Assembly (NCBI GenBank): GCA_964019425.1
Contig: OZ025793.1
Span: forward strand, 806,001-870,000
Reading direction: 5' to 3'
Length of the DNA stretch: 64,000 nucleotides
From: Flectonema sp. DT1601
Taxonomy: Eukaryota > Euglenozoa > Diplonemea > Diplonemida > Diplonemidae
Part shown: positions 30,273 to 40,709 of the stretch, piece after piece
How the letters are laid out: every line of letters starts with the position of its first letter
Position numbering within the stretch: the stretch's first letter is position 1
The notes under the pieces: model-generated
The model's input: only the letters and a program-made list of their open reading frames with translations
What the model was told of the DNA's origin: nothing
The model's database searches: none
Made by a program: the position numbers and the translations under genes

Positions 30273-31820
30273 TCAGTAGTATCTGGATGGTGATCCCAAA
30301 GCAGCCAACTTGGCGTCGAGAATTGGACTTCCGGATCCGATGCTTCTCAACGGAGATCCAGCTCCAACAGCAGCGAGAGGAGACAACGGGTCGACAAGTG
30401 CAACAGTATGTCTTGGGCTTGCACTGTGAACAGCTCTCGTCAGCGAAGCAGCACGTGCAACGTCTCCGGCCCTCGCAGCATCCAACCCGGCGAGTCTCGC
30501 AGACGCGTGTGCCCCAGCCTCAACTCCCGTCGCGGCAACCTCCCTCGCCCCGGCAGCTGCAAGTGCTCCATGCTCCTGTGCGTGTCTCACTCTCTCGATC
30601 GAAGCATGAGTCACGGCCGCTCCGTGTGCCCCGCGGGCAGCAACTTCGTTCGCAGACGCGTGTGCGTAGGTCGCATGTGCTCCCTCCAACATCCTTCCGC
30701 TTCTTCTGAGAGATCCGTGCGCTTCTGCAACATTTCCGTGTGCCGCCGCTTCCTCCACTCCACGCGCAGCCAACTCAGCTCTCGCAGCCGCAGCATCCCT
30801 CGCCGCCACTGAAGCACCCGCCACCGCAACCTGCGCATCCCTGTCCGCCAAAGCGAGTCTCGACGAAGCATTCGTTGCCCCGGCGTGCTCAGCCGCAGCC
30901 CTTCTCGCAGCCGCATCCGCCTCAGCAGCAGTCGCCCCGTGGTGCAAGGCACGGGCCCTCGCCTGCTGCTCAACAGCCGCCGCTTCCGCTCTCGACTGTG
31001 CCGCAGCAACACGGGCAGCGTCCGCTTCTCTACCAGCAACAGCCAACGCCGTGGTCGCCGCACGTTCCGCAGCAGCAGCTTCCCGTGCCGCCGCCGCAGC
31101 CGCCGCCGCAGCCGCAGCAGCCTCAGCCCTTCTCGCCTCAGCCATCGCGGCCTGTGCCTCGATTCCAGCAGCCCTGTCTCTCGACAACGCAGCCGCAGTC
31201 GTCGCTTCCTGTGCGAGTGCCGCCGCAGCCCTCTCCCCGGCCCTCGCGTTCGCAGCATCCGCCCCGGCCGCAGTCGCTCTCGCCGCAGCCACGTTTGCCT
31301 CAACTGACCTTCCGTTTCTCACAGCTCCCAGTTGAGCCGCAGTCGCCGTCGCCGACGCGCTGTGCAAGTCACGATCCGCAGCCCTTCTCCCCGCAAGGTC
31401 CCTGTCCAGTGCCTTCGCTCCCAGAACTCCCTCCGCTGCAGCAAGGTGTGCCTGGTTTCTCTGGAACTCAACTCCCCTCACCGAAACTTCTGATCCCGCG
31501 GCGGTCGCCGCAATCGCAGATGACTGGTGGGCAACAGCAGCAGCTCCCTCCCTCATCGAAGCGTCAGCAGCAAGTCTTCCCTGCAGAGCGGTTCTTCCCG
31601 ATTGCGCAATCGCTCCCGCTCTGGCATGGCTCGCGTTCATCGAAGCCGCCGCAGCCGACGACGACATCAAACCAGCCCTCGCCGATGCTTCGATCGATCC
31701 GGCGCGGGCAGCAGCTTCTCCGACAGCGTAGGTGTGTCCCACAGCGGCGTGCACAGGATCATCAACGATTACCGCTCTTGGGCTCAGGCTGGCAGCGAGA
31801 CGAGGAGACAAGTAGGCCAT
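30273..31820 (-). CDS. Alanine-rich helical protein, copy 3
   Basis: This is the third 515-residue copy, identical in protein to the other two. The same Ala-rich core lies between LSPR (N-terminal) and SPxx/SPSRYY (C-terminal) ends. It is uncharacterised. The constant pairing with a subtilase upstream on the coding strand suggests that the two genes were amplified together, though nothing in the sequence shows that the products interact. Confidence 0.8.
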   Translation of the reverse strand: MAYLSPRLAASLSPRAVIVDDPVHAAVGHTYAVGEAAARAGSIEASARAGLMSSSAAAASMNASHARAGAIAQSGRTALQGRLAADASMREGAAAVAHQSSAIAATAAGSEVSVRGVEFQRNQAHLAAAEGVLGAKALDRDLAGRRAADRDLHSASATATAAQLGAVRNGRSVEANVAAARATAAGADAANARAGERAAAALAQEATTAAALSRDRAAGIEAQAAMAEARRAEAAAAAAAAAAAAREAAAAERAATTALAVAGREADAARVAAAQSRAEAAAVEQQARARALHHGATAAEADAAARRAAAEHAGATNASSRLALADRDAQVAVAGASVAARDAAAARAELAARGVEEAAAHGNVAEAHGSLRRSGRMLEGAHATYAHASANEVAARGAHGAAVTHASIERVRHAQEHGALAAAGAREVAATGVEAGAHASARLAGLDAARAGDVARAASLTRAVHSASPRHTVALVDPLSPLAAVGAGSPLRSIGSGSPILDAKLAALGSPSRYY

Positions 31821-32531
31821 TGTTGAGTGTGTGTGTGTGGTAAGGTGTCGATTGGAAACTGTGATGAGAATAAACTAATCAAATGGAAGCTAACGATCTC
31901 CGGGTAGAATTAAAACGAATTATTTAGTCACAGATCTTCATACACATGACGTGCTTCTACCTACAGAAAAGAGAGAATATGGGATAATACCTGAGACTCA
32001 CCTGACAAAATCACTTTTATCTACCAGTTAAGGGATCACACATAGAGAGCAACACACACAAAGGAGGTGAAAAAAAGTCTGTTTTAGCCACCCCTCCATG
32101 ATAGTTACCAATAATATATAACAAAGAGAGAGGAAGAAAATTAATTTAAAACCCGTTGTTTGCAAACACCACGGCAACATGAGCAAACAAAAACGTATTG
32201 GATGTGTAACAACACGGTACTGACACACCCGAATATTGCAATAGAGAGAGACAGAGGGAGGGGAAATAGCGCTGAGGGTGGCAACAATAATTGCACCGCC
32301 TTCTGCAGCATGGGGAGTGTGGTGGGCCATTCGGCACCATAAGTTAACATAAATAAAGTGGAAGAAGCAAGCAAGAGTGAGAGGGAAAAGGAAAGTCAAA
32401 TTATTTTGTGGAAATCAGAACATGACTAAATGAAAGTACATGTACTTTATAAACATATTAACGAATGAAGGAGTTTCCTTTCTTTTTATAACGGACAGAA
32501 GCAAAGAAGGAATAAACAAACTGACACCCCA
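31821..32531. other. Intergenic: alanine-rich gene upstream region and subtilase B 3' flank
   Basis: This is a near-exact repeat of 22314-23024. No gene is seen. Confidence 0.5.
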
Positions 32532-34361
32532 CTAGCACTGACAACCTTCACAGTCGCAACCATATGTGCCTTCAAGGACACTACATTGGTAACCACGTGA
32601 GACCCAATAGTCACAGCTGCGTCTTGAGCATCCCCTGCTGTTGCTACATCCTCCCGAAGAGGCAGGTGCCTGCGTCGATGGCGAAGAGGCAGGTGGCGAA
32701 GGAGCCGATGAGCAAGCATTGCATCCACTGCAATCACAACGACTTAAACTACCGCAACCATACCCTTTCTCATTCCAGTAGTCACAACTCCTTCCGTAAC
32801 AATTACTTGTGTCAACACATCCCTGTGCTGGAGTTGACGCCGCAGGTTGGGATGTCGGCGCCGGAGCACTTCCACAATTGGAACACCCCGTGCAATCACA
32901 ACGACTTAAACTGCTGCAACCGCACCCTCTTGAGAACCAGTAGTCGCAACTCTCTCCATAGCAACCGCTTTGATCAGCACATCCCGTAGGAGGGGTCGGC
33001 GGTGTTGGTGGAGACGTCGGGGCCGGCGGTGTTGGCGTTGTTGGCGGGGTCGGTGGTGTTGGTGGAGACGTCGGGGCCGGCGGTGTTGGCGTTGTTGGCG
33101 GGGTCGGTGTTCTTGGTGGAGATGTCGGGGTCGGAGGTGTTGGTGGAGATGGCGGGGTCGGTGTTGTTGGTGGAAACTCCTCTCCATCACAAGGAATGTT
33201 AAGCATCTTATTCGGTGCCCCACGAGGGTCAGAGATAAATCCATTTCCTGCATTACTCAACAACCAGTCTGTCACGTCCCCCGATGACGCCGTAGGGTTC
33301 TGTCCGAGGAATACGGCCATCGCTCCCGCAACGTGCGGAGATGACATGGAAGTGCCCGATAAAGTCGCAGTCGCCGAATCGTGTGATGCCCCAGCAGACA
33401 CGATGTTGGACCCAGGAGCGAAGATGTCGGTACAAGACCCAAAGTTGGAAAACGATGATCGAGAATCTCTAGAAGTCGTCGAAGCAACAGTCACCGCAGA
33501 AGGTGCCGAAGCAGGGCTCTTTGAGCAGGCGTCTCCGTTATCGTTACCAGCAGACACAGCGAAGCTGACCCCAGAGCGAATAGCTGCTTCGACAGCATCA
33601 TTCTCAGAGCGAGAACGGCTACCACCCAGAGACATGTTCACGAGTGACGGTCTACCGGTGCGACGAGCCTGCTCGACTACCCACTGAATCCCCCTAATGA
33701 TACCCGCTGTCGTACCTCGTCCATTATCTCCGAGTACCTTAACTGCGATGACGTTCGCCCGCTTCGCCACTCCGTACGTCTTCCCAGCCACAGTCCCAGC
33801 AACGTGGGTTCCATGGCCTTGGCGGTCTGAATTCGATGAACCACTCACAAAGTTTTCTCCCCAGGTGCACCTTTCCCCATCAAATTCGTCGTGCGAGCAG
33901 CGAATCCCCGTGTCCAGTATGTACGCATCAACTCCCTCGCCCCACCTCGCGTTGTGTGAGAACGTTGACCCAACATCGCTCGCACGCTCAACAGTTACTC
34001 GCTTCTGTCCCCACGAAACGGGTGAACGCTGGCTGTTTGGACACGTTTCCTGAGTAATGCGAGCGATCTGAACAGGCTCATAGTACTCTACAATACCTTT
34101 GTCACCCTTCGCAATCTCACTATCAGCCCATGCCTTCAATGAGTCGTCGAGTTCTGATTCAACCGCTTCAAAGGTCTCTCCGATTTGGCACAGCCGACCT
34201 CCTTGCTGTGAGGACATAATTTTGTCATTCGCTGCACTTCTTTTGATACCGTTTCGGTACTTTACGATGTACTTGCCCTGAACGATATCTCCATCTGCTT
34301 GAACTCCCTGAGAGTTCGCTAATGAAAGGACGTATCCAACTAGAAATATCGAAGTCTTCAT
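32532..34361 (-). CDS. Secreted proteinase K-like subtilase (class B, short linker)
   Basis: This 609-residue class B protease has all catalytic motifs and three Cys-rich modules. It is 18 residues shorter than the copy at 23025 because the linker has two 54 bp units and not three. It has SQGVQADGD in place of SQAVQADGD near the signal cleavage region. Some bases near the start (TTTGGCACAGCCG) match class A and not the other class B copies, suggesting exchange between classes. It is the right-most member of the array. Confidence 0.93.
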   Translation of the reverse strand: MKTSIFLVGYVLSLANSQGVQADGDIVQGKYIVKYRNGIKRSAANDKIMSSQQGGRLCQIGETFEAVESELDDSLKAWADSEIAKGDKGIVEYYEPVQIARITQETCPNSQRSPVSWGQKRVTVERASDVGSTFSHNARWGEGVDAYILDTGIRCSHDEFDGERCTWGENFVSGSSNSDRQGHGTHVAGTVAGKTYGVAKRANVIAVKVLGDNGRGTTAGIIRGIQWVVEQARRTGRPSLVNMSLGGSRSRSENDAVEAAIRSGVSFAVSAGNDNGDACSKSPASAPSAVTVASTTSRDSRSSFSNFGSCTDIFAPGSNIVSAGASHDSATATLSGTSMSSPHVAGAMAVFLGQNPTASSGDVTDWLLSNAGNGFISDPRGAPNKMLNIPCDGEEFPPTTPTPPSPPTPPTPTSPPRTPTPPTTPTPPAPTSPPTPPTPPTTPTPPAPTSPPTPPTPPTGCADQSGCYGESCDYWFSRGCGCSSLSRCDCTGCSNCGSAPAPTSQPAASTPAQGCVDTSNCYGRSCDYWNEKGYGCGSLSRCDCSGCNACSSAPSPPASSPSTQAPASSGGCSNSRGCSRRSCDYWVSRGYQCSVLEGTYGCDCEGCQC

Positions 34362-34456
34362 TTTGAATTCGGGAAACTGAATTATTTAAATATATTAACA
34401 AAATTACATTCGAAAGGAAACACGCAACTCACGCAACCTTTTCCATGTAGCAACAG

Positions 34457-34905
34457 TAACCACAACACATTGGCAGCGTGTAACGGGAGTTTCGGTTTTG
34501 GTTGAAACTGCAGTGGAAGCAAAGGTGAGCAAATACGAAAAGATGAACTCCTCCGACTACAATAAAACAGCGTCGTATAAACAATTCGATTATCGATACA
34601 ACGAACACGGTTAAGATTTACTGAATGTTGTTAATAATTTACTAAAAAATATATAAAATACTACTTCGCCGACTTTACGGCGCAATGCTACAAGAATACG
34701 AAAAGCTTACAAACAAAACAGAGAACAGTTATGTACCCCCAGAGTTTAAAATTTAGAGTTCTCTTTAGAATTGATCAATCTCAGCTGATGACTGAGGAGG
34801 GTGGTTGTGGTGTCCTATTTGATAGATCTATTTGACTTCTCTTGCATGCAACGTTGAACGTCTTTGAGTAAGTGAATGCGTTGCTTATTTCACGACGGTA
34901 TTAAC
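34457..34905 (-). repeat. Decayed duplicate of the 35505-36060 segment
   Basis: The segment 34490-34690 is almost identical to 35550-35755. The segment 34731-34905 is a degraded copy of the 3' end of the coiled-coil gene (match to 35865-36055, with deletions). SNU13 lies between the two copies. The duplicate is not an active gene end. Confidence 0.85.
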
Positions 34906-35041
34906 CCTTCACACTCTGCTGCCAGCCCCCTTAAAAAACAAAAAGGGGGAAAAAAAGACGAAAAGGGAAAAAAAAATGATTTTTTGATAATAAAACAAAA
35001 GGGGGAGGGTCTGCAAAGGGTTTTCCTGCTAAACAAGTTGC

Positions 35042-35422
35042 TTAGATGAGGATTCTCTCGATGTCTCTCTTCAGGGAGTCGAGCTTTCCACGAAGCTGGT
35101 CTCCCTCAGAGGAGATGATAGAGACAGCGATGACGTTACGGGAAACACCAGCGGCTCTTCCCAAAGCCAACTTCGAAGGGACGAAGATGTATGGAACGTT
35201 CTTGTCCTCACACAACATTGGCAAGTGAAGCAAGATTTCAATTGGGTTACAGTCACCAGCTAAGATGATTAGCTCAGCGATACCTCTGTTAAGAGTCTTG
35301 GTGGCCTCGTTAGCTCCCTTCTTCAACTGCTGGAAGTTCTGCGCGTCCTGAACCAAATCGTGGATGGTTCTGGAGAGGGCCTCGTCGGCGAGAGGGAAGA
35401 CCTTTGAGTCAGAGTCAGTCAT
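35042..35422 (-). CDS. SNU13: SNU13 / 15.5K, L7Ae-family RNA-binding protein
   Basis: This 126-residue protein has the full length of the family. SNU13 binds kink-turns in U4 snRNA (U4/U6.U5 tri-snRNP) and in box C/D snoRNAs, acting in splicing and rRNA modification in the nucleus. The diagnostic L7Ae block [20 protein letters not shown] is followed by [30 protein letters not shown] and a C-terminal helix. It is single-exon. The coding strand has CAG acceptor-like sites within about 40 bases of the start (TTCCCCAG, CCATTCAG). Both sides carry copies of one intergenic segment. Confidence 0.96.
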   Translation of the reverse strand: MTDSDSKVFPLADEALSRTIHDLVQDAQNFQQLKKGANEATKTLNRGIAELIILAGDCNPIEILLHLPMLCEDKNVPYIFVPSKLALGRAAGVSRNVIAVSIISSEGDQLRGKLDSLKRDIERILI

Positions 35423-35862
35423 CTTATGTTGCGGTTACTGAATGGCTGGGGAATAGTAATTATTATTTATAAAACATCAACAAAACCAAACATACACATC
35501 ACCGTACAGTAACAGTACCACAACACACACACGGCAGACAGCATGTTAAGGAGATTTGGTTTTGGCTGAAACTGCAGTGGAAGCAAAGGTGAGCAAATAC
35601 GAAAAGATGAACTCCTCCGACTACAATAAAACAGCGTCGTATAAACAATTCGATTATCGATACAACGAACACGGTTAAGATTTACTGAATGTTGTTAATA
35701 ATTTACTAAAAAATATATAAAATACTACTTCGCCGACTTTACGGCGCAAGGTTACAAGATAAGGTTACAAATATCATATGAACTCAATAAAAAAAATATC
35801 TCAACAAACAGACGAAATAATATTAATGTAATCTGTACAAACAACACACACATAGAGAACAG
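35423..35862. other. Intergenic: SNU13 upstream region, parent copy of the duplicated segment
   Basis: The segment 35505-35862, continuing into the 3' end of the next gene, is the better preserved copy of 34457-34905. No gene is seen. Confidence 0.6.
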
Positions 35863-37125
35863 TTATGTACCCCCAGAATTTAATGTTTCGAGTCCTCTTA
35901 AGAATTGATCAATCTCAGCTGTGACTGAGGAGGGTGGTTGTGGTGTCGAACTTGGTGAAGGACGTGATGGAGTTGGGTACACTACTCCAGTTCTGTTTGA
36001 GGTTTCTCGAATATGAGAAGTTGAACTCTTCGAGGGAGTGAATGCGTTGCTTATATCACGAGAAGGAGTACTGTAGATCTCCCTCGTTGACTGTGACGGT
36101 GATATGATCGCAGAGTCAAGTGATTGATCCTTTAGAAGACGCAGACCTGACAACAGTCTGCGACTCAACGTCTTTACATCCCCGTTTAGTTTATCCGTCA
36201 CAGCCCGACAGTCAGATGCATTTAAATTAATATCATCATTGAGCTTATTAACATCGTGTTCTATTGTACTGTAAATTGATTTTGTTTTTACATCAACAGA
36301 TTCCTGAATACCTGAAATAAACGTCATAATTGTTGAATGATAGTGTTTTAGTAAAGCCGTGTAACGTACGTCAAATGCACCAAGTCTCGAATCGATTTCA
36401 CCTTCAAATGTAGTTGAGGATTGTCTGCTTAGCTCCATAAATTCGTCGTTGTATTTCTTCAGAAGAGTGATGTCTCTTTGGATTTGTGTTGTTTCGTCAT
36501 TTTGTTTTTTCATATTAGATATTTCATTTTGAACATGCTGATGATTTTCTTCAGTCTGTCTCTGTTGACTAATAATTTTATCTAATTTTGAATGAACAGA
36601 CGAAAGTTCTTCTGACAGCATTCCAACGTTCTTCTCCAGAATGTCAATCCGAGAAGTCGTATCAGTCTGTGATAAGATGCGCTCAATATTATTAACTTTC
36701 GATTCTTGTTGTTCTGCAGCTGACTTTAATCTTTGTGTCAAAACAGTTAAATCTTGATAGGAGTTACTTTGTTTTGAAACTTTAATAGAAAGATCTGACA
36801 GCAGCTGTTCACTTTCAGCTTTTGATTCCCGATGGTCTTCATCAATGGCTGTCAGAGTTTCGGTGAACTGTAATATTTTATTTTCAACAGATCTAAAAAT
36901 AGCATCGAACTGATCCTGTCTGTCCAATTCATTCATTTTTTCAGTCTTCATCAACAACGTTGCTGCCGTGTGTTGAACGCTATCGCCTTCGATATGGATC
37001 TCACGGTGATCGTCTCCTCGATATTTTACTGTCGTAGCTTCCTGAAGTGATTTAAGATCATTTCTAATAGCGTTCATCGCATCACTGACTCTGTCGGATT
37101 TTCTTCGAATGCCTTGTGAATGCAT
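35863..37125 (-). CDS. Coiled-coil protein, uncharacterised (420 residues)
   Basis: I cannot name the family. Residues about 10-310 are predicted by eye to be mostly coiled coil (TEKMNELDRQDQFDAIFRSV; EKNVGMLSEELSSVHSKLDK). The tail (about 310-420) is Ser/Thr/Pro-rich with several SP/TP sites (TPSRDISNAFTPSKS; YPTPSRPSPSSTP), typical of CDK-type phosphorylation. There is no signal or membrane segment. The shape would suit a cytoskeletal or kinetochore linker, but nothing specific proves it. A degraded copy of its 3' end lies at 34731-34905. Confidence 0.75.
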   Translation of the reverse strand: MHSQGIRRKSDRVSDAMNAIRNDLKSLQEATTVKYRGDDHREIHIEGDSVQHTAATLLMKTEKMNELDRQDQFDAIFRSVENKILQFTETLTAIDEDHRESKAESEQLLSDLSIKVSKQSNSYQDLTVLTQRLKSAAEQQESKVNNIERILSQTDTTSRIDILEKNVGMLSEELSSVHSKLDKIISQQRQTEENHQHVQNEISNMKKQNDETTQIQRDITLLKKYNDEFMELSRQSSTTFEGEIDSRLGAFDVRYTALLKHYHSTIMTFISGIQESVDVKTKSIYSTIEHDVNKLNDDINLNASDCRAVTDKLNGDVKTLSRRLLSGLRLLKDQSLDSAIISPSQSTREIYSTPSRDISNAFTPSKSSTSHIRETSNRTGVVYPTPSRPSPSSTPQPPSSVTAEIDQFLRGLETLNSGGT

Positions 37126-37797
37126 CTTATTGTATCACAAGGTGGTACTAATCTGATAAAATATAATTAGGTTAACTTTCTGTTGATTATATGATGTGAT
37201 GTTTTTTTTTTTTTCGGAAAACTGTTAAAAATGATAACTACAATTACTCACAAAATTACAGAACACATCAGTTTAAGACCGAAATAATTCTACAAAAAAA
37301 AAGAAAAAATAAAAAGAAAAAAGAAAAAAAAAACTCACTTGAGAAAATAATAAACCGAGGGGAGTAGGGAAAAGGGTTTTTTAATTTGTTTCTTTTCTTA
37401 AATCTAAGGAGCGGAGGGGGGATAGCAAAATGGGGAATTGACAACAAAAAGGCATCCCCCTCACCCAAAAAAAAAAAAAAACTTTTTCTATTTTTTTTAT
37501 TTTTCTTCCTACCATTCTATGCAAACTTCATTGAGAGAAAAAAAATTCACAACTGGTTAGAAGAAAAAAAAAGATATTTCTATTTTAAAGAGACGTATAA
37601 AAAAAAAAAAACGAGGAAAAAGAAGAAGAGAAAAAAAAAAAAAAAAGGGGTTTCTTATTGCAAAAATCAACAAGAAAAAGGTTACAAAAAAAAAAAAAAA
37701 AAAGAAGAAGAAGAAGAAGCTTATTAAAGCTGCCTTGCTTTTAACACCTTATTTTTCAATATAATTTAACCAGACACTACTAACGAACAAAATGCGA
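37126..37797. other. Intergenic, A-rich
   Basis: Many A runs of 10-18 lie between 37460 and 37700, reading as T-rich on the coding strand upstream of the coiled-coil gene. No gene is seen. Confidence 0.5.
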
Positions 37798-39756
37798 TTA
37801 ACGTATTTTAGATTGTTGTAACCGTTCTTCTATACGCGCTTGTAGGTCCATCACTTGATCCCTGCGGACTGATGAATTAGCAGTCGACTCCTTCTCAGAT
37901 ATGTCATCCTTTATCATATTTGATGGAAATTCTACCGTAGAACGACGAGGCATAATTCTTCTTGAAGCATTTCCATCAGCTCCAAAACGAGATCGATACC
38001 CTCCATCAGTTGGTGGTAGTGAGTACTGCGATGATTTCGGAGGTGCATATATCGGAGCTTCAACATCCGGATGACCAAACTGAAGATCAATTTTACCATT
38101 TAGTGACGATGATGTAGTTGACAAGGCGCCGACATCTTCAGTAGTTTCATTACTGACTGCCCTCGGAAGGTGTCTTTCTTTATTTGATAACAATCCCTGC
38201 GGAGTAATAACAATTGGTAATGATTTAGTATCAGAGGCCCCTCCTTCAGTAGTTTGTACCTCAACCTCATCTTTGTGAAGATGATCTAAACTACACAAGT
38301 TGTAAGCAGCGCCATCATCAACAGAAGCGAAGTCAAGTTGGACAGGTTGCATGTTAGTGTTAGTCAGAGAGTAGTTGCCTTCTAACTTTAATCTTTTTAG
38401 CATCGCAGTCATTGCCTTGTCAGGATTTGAGTGTTGTACAACAGTAACTTGAATACTGTTGTTGTGTTCAGAATCTCTGATGGTTATTTGTTTTGCTTCA
38501 AAAAACGGTTCAGTTCGTGGCGGAGTTCTAATTGCCCTGGAAGGAGATAGCGACCTTGAGGCTGTTCTTCTTAACAGAGTTGGAGATACATCATTAGGCC
38601 ATACCATGTCACTGTAGCCATAGGCATTTCCAAACCTCTCTGTTTGATGTATTCTAATTCGATAATGGATGTTCGTAGGATGATCTCCTTTTGTAACTTC
38701 TAAGATAGAACAGCTAACCCACTCCGGAGGTGTTTGTTTTAACTGAACTTCCACCTGTTCACCCACATCATAAGCTTGGATGATATCCAACATCTCTATT
38801 GGAATCCAAGACTCACCAATCATAACTTGCCATGTTGATGGATCAGTTAGTTGATCAGGATACCTCCCACAGTGAGGAACTGATTGAGCAATCTTTTCAC
38901 TATTTAATGAAATAATCCAAGCAGCACTGTGAGTTGATGACAGAACACGTCCATCATTCGTACTCCAAACAGGATAACCACATTCAATATCACCTGGACA
39001 TATTCTATAAGTACCATCAACACTACTATGACCTGATAATAATATCGTACAGGGTGCTGTATTTCTAAATGGTGTTTGTGGAGATGTCGGGATTCCTGCA
39101 GCAGCTCTAAAATCGAATGTTTCTCTTGTGAGACCGCTGAATACCTTCTCCTTACAGAACTGTAAGAACATCGGAACGACTACAGCGACAACCATCATTG
39201 CTATGCCTAGACCTAATAAGTATCCTTGGTCTCGCTTAGTGCAGACTCCTCTTACTAATTGACTTACGCTAACGTATGTGTCAGCACAGCAACCAGAACC
39301 GTTGTTGCAGATTCGAGTTAGAGAATTGAAATTTACTTCGCAAGTGCCATCACAGACGAAGTCGTCTTCGTCTCCACGAAGTCTCCAAGCGACAATTACA
39401 GCGAGTCCTACCAAACCAACAACACAACAAAGAGCGACCATTGCTGCTAATGCCCTCGCAGGTACCTTCGACCTGTCCGTATAAATTTCCTCCAACTCTT
39501 TTTGAGTATATTTTTTTCTTTGAATGCTCTCATTATGACTTCCAACCGTATTATTATTAGCGTTGAGCGAGTCTCCGAAATACATTGCCGGAGGTAAGCT
39601 TTCTCCTGTCATAGCCCTCGGCTGATACGATTCGGCAATCACGCTAATTGTAGACGTATCTTGATAAACTGGCACAGGATGTGTTTCCACCATCTCTATA
39701 ATATTGTTAGTGTTGTTGTTCAGTACATTACTTTGAAAGGTTACATTGTGCGACAT
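37798..39756 (-). CDS. Two-TM membrane protein with six-cysteine loop, uncharacterised
   Basis: This 652-residue protein has no signal peptide. There are two transmembrane helices at about 102-124 (AAMVALCCVVGLVGLAVIVA) and 179-199 (LLGLGIAMMVVAVVVPMFLQ). The ~54-residue loop between them has six cysteines (CDGTC, RIC, GCC, GVC), probably exposed and disulfide-bonded. The long C-terminal part has a globular section (about 230-390, with CGYPVWSTNDGRV and a Tudor/agenet-like VGEQVEVQLKQ), then a Ser/Thr-rich tail ending in a short helix (MDLQARIEERLQQSKIR). I do not recognise the family. Confidence 0.75.
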   Translation of the reverse strand: MSHNVTFQSNVLNNNTNNIIEMVETHPVPVYQDTSTISVIAESYQPRAMTGESLPPAMYFGDSLNANNNTVGSHNESIQRKKYTQKELEEIYTDRSKVPARALAAMVALCCVVGLVGLAVIVAWRLRGDEDDFVCDGTCEVNFNSLTRICNNGSGCCADTYVSVSQLVRGVCTKRDQGYLLGLGIAMMVVAVVVPMFLQFCKEKVFSGLTRETFDFRAAAGIPTSPQTPFRNTAPCTILLSGHSSVDGTYRICPGDIECGYPVWSTNDGRVLSSTHSAAWIISLNSEKIAQSVPHCGRYPDQLTDPSTWQVMIGESWIPIEMLDIIQAYDVGEQVEVQLKQTPPEWVSCSILEVTKGDHPTNIHYRIRIHQTERFGNAYGYSDMVWPNDVSPTLLRRTASRSLSPSRAIRTPPRTEPFFEAKQITIRDSEHNNSIQVTVVQHSNPDKAMTAMLKRLKLEGNYSLTNTNMQPVQLDFASVDDGAAYNLCSLDHLHKDEVEVQTTEGGASDTKSLPIVITPQGLLSNKERHLPRAVSNETTEDVGALSTTSSSLNGKIDLQFGHPDVEAPIYAPPKSSQYSLPPTDGGYRSRFGADGNASRRIMPRRSTVEFPSNMIKDDISEKESTANSSVRRDQVMDLQARIEERLQQSKIR

Positions 39757-40709
39757 TATTTTGTTATTGTTATTGTAAGGTACTTTTGTTGAGGAAGAAT
39801 TGTAGCAAAACTACTTAAATTAGAATTTTTCAACAAAAAAAAAAAAAAAAGAATAATAAAATTAATAATAATAAAAATACAAACCAACTCTAACTCGCAG
39901 TTAGAATATGAGTTTGTTAGAACAGAAAAAAATTTTCTCCAACCCCAACTCCAACTCCAACTCCGACTCAGTCAGTTAGTCCAACAGGACACGCCGAGTA
40001 GATTCCCAAAGAGCAGCTGGGATAAGTTCTTCACAATACTACAACAGTACGTTGAACCTAATCCCGAGAGGAATATTTTATTTAGTTTCGACGCGGAAAG
40101 TACTAAATCAAGATTCATGAAGTGGGGTTGGGAGCATGACAAAAAAAAAAAAAAAAAAAAAAAATCTATTTTTCTTTGAAGGGGAAGTGATTGTACAAAA
40201 AAATGGGAGTTGTTTATTTTCATCACCTCAAAGTGTGAGTGCTGATGATAGAATTCTAAGGGTCATGAAGTGGTTTTTTCAAATGTTTAGTTTTTTTTTT
40301 TTTTTTTTTTGCGCGCAACCGGGACAAAATCCTAATAAAGGAATATAGGTTGGTTACGCTGCCACAATTCTCTTTCTACCGAACAATGGGTTTGCAGGTA
40401 CAAAAAAAAAAAAAAAAAAAAAAAAAGTAAAATCATTCGACACCAAAATTTAAAAAAAAAAAAATATCTTCAAACCCAATACCTCTTCAACAAAGTAAGC
40501 ATTAGTTGTAGTTGTTAGGGTCTTGGAATAATTTTTCAAAAAAAAAAATTTAAGTTTTACACAGTAAGAAACAAAAGTATACAGGTCTAATGACAAGGAA
40601 AGGCAAGCAAGTGTTGTTATATCAGTAGAAGCTGAGGCAAGGGGCAACCCAACAAGAAACATTAGTAGAGTTCTCTACGAAATTGTTACAAAAATAAAAA
40701 ATAATTAAA
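39757..40709. other. Intergenic with short CCAACT repeats and homopolymer runs
   Basis: A short run of CCAACT/CTCCAA hexamers lies at 39937-39965. A or T runs of 20 or more occur near 40141, 40291 and 40400. No gene is seen. Confidence 0.5.

Larger units (their letters stand above)
29790..34455. repeat. Array unit 3: alanine-rich gene + subtilase B
   Basis: The last cassette has the alanine-rich gene (30273-31820) and a class B subtilase (32532-34361) but no class A. Array homology ends at about 34455, where a segment duplicated around SNU13 begins. Confidence 0.85.
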
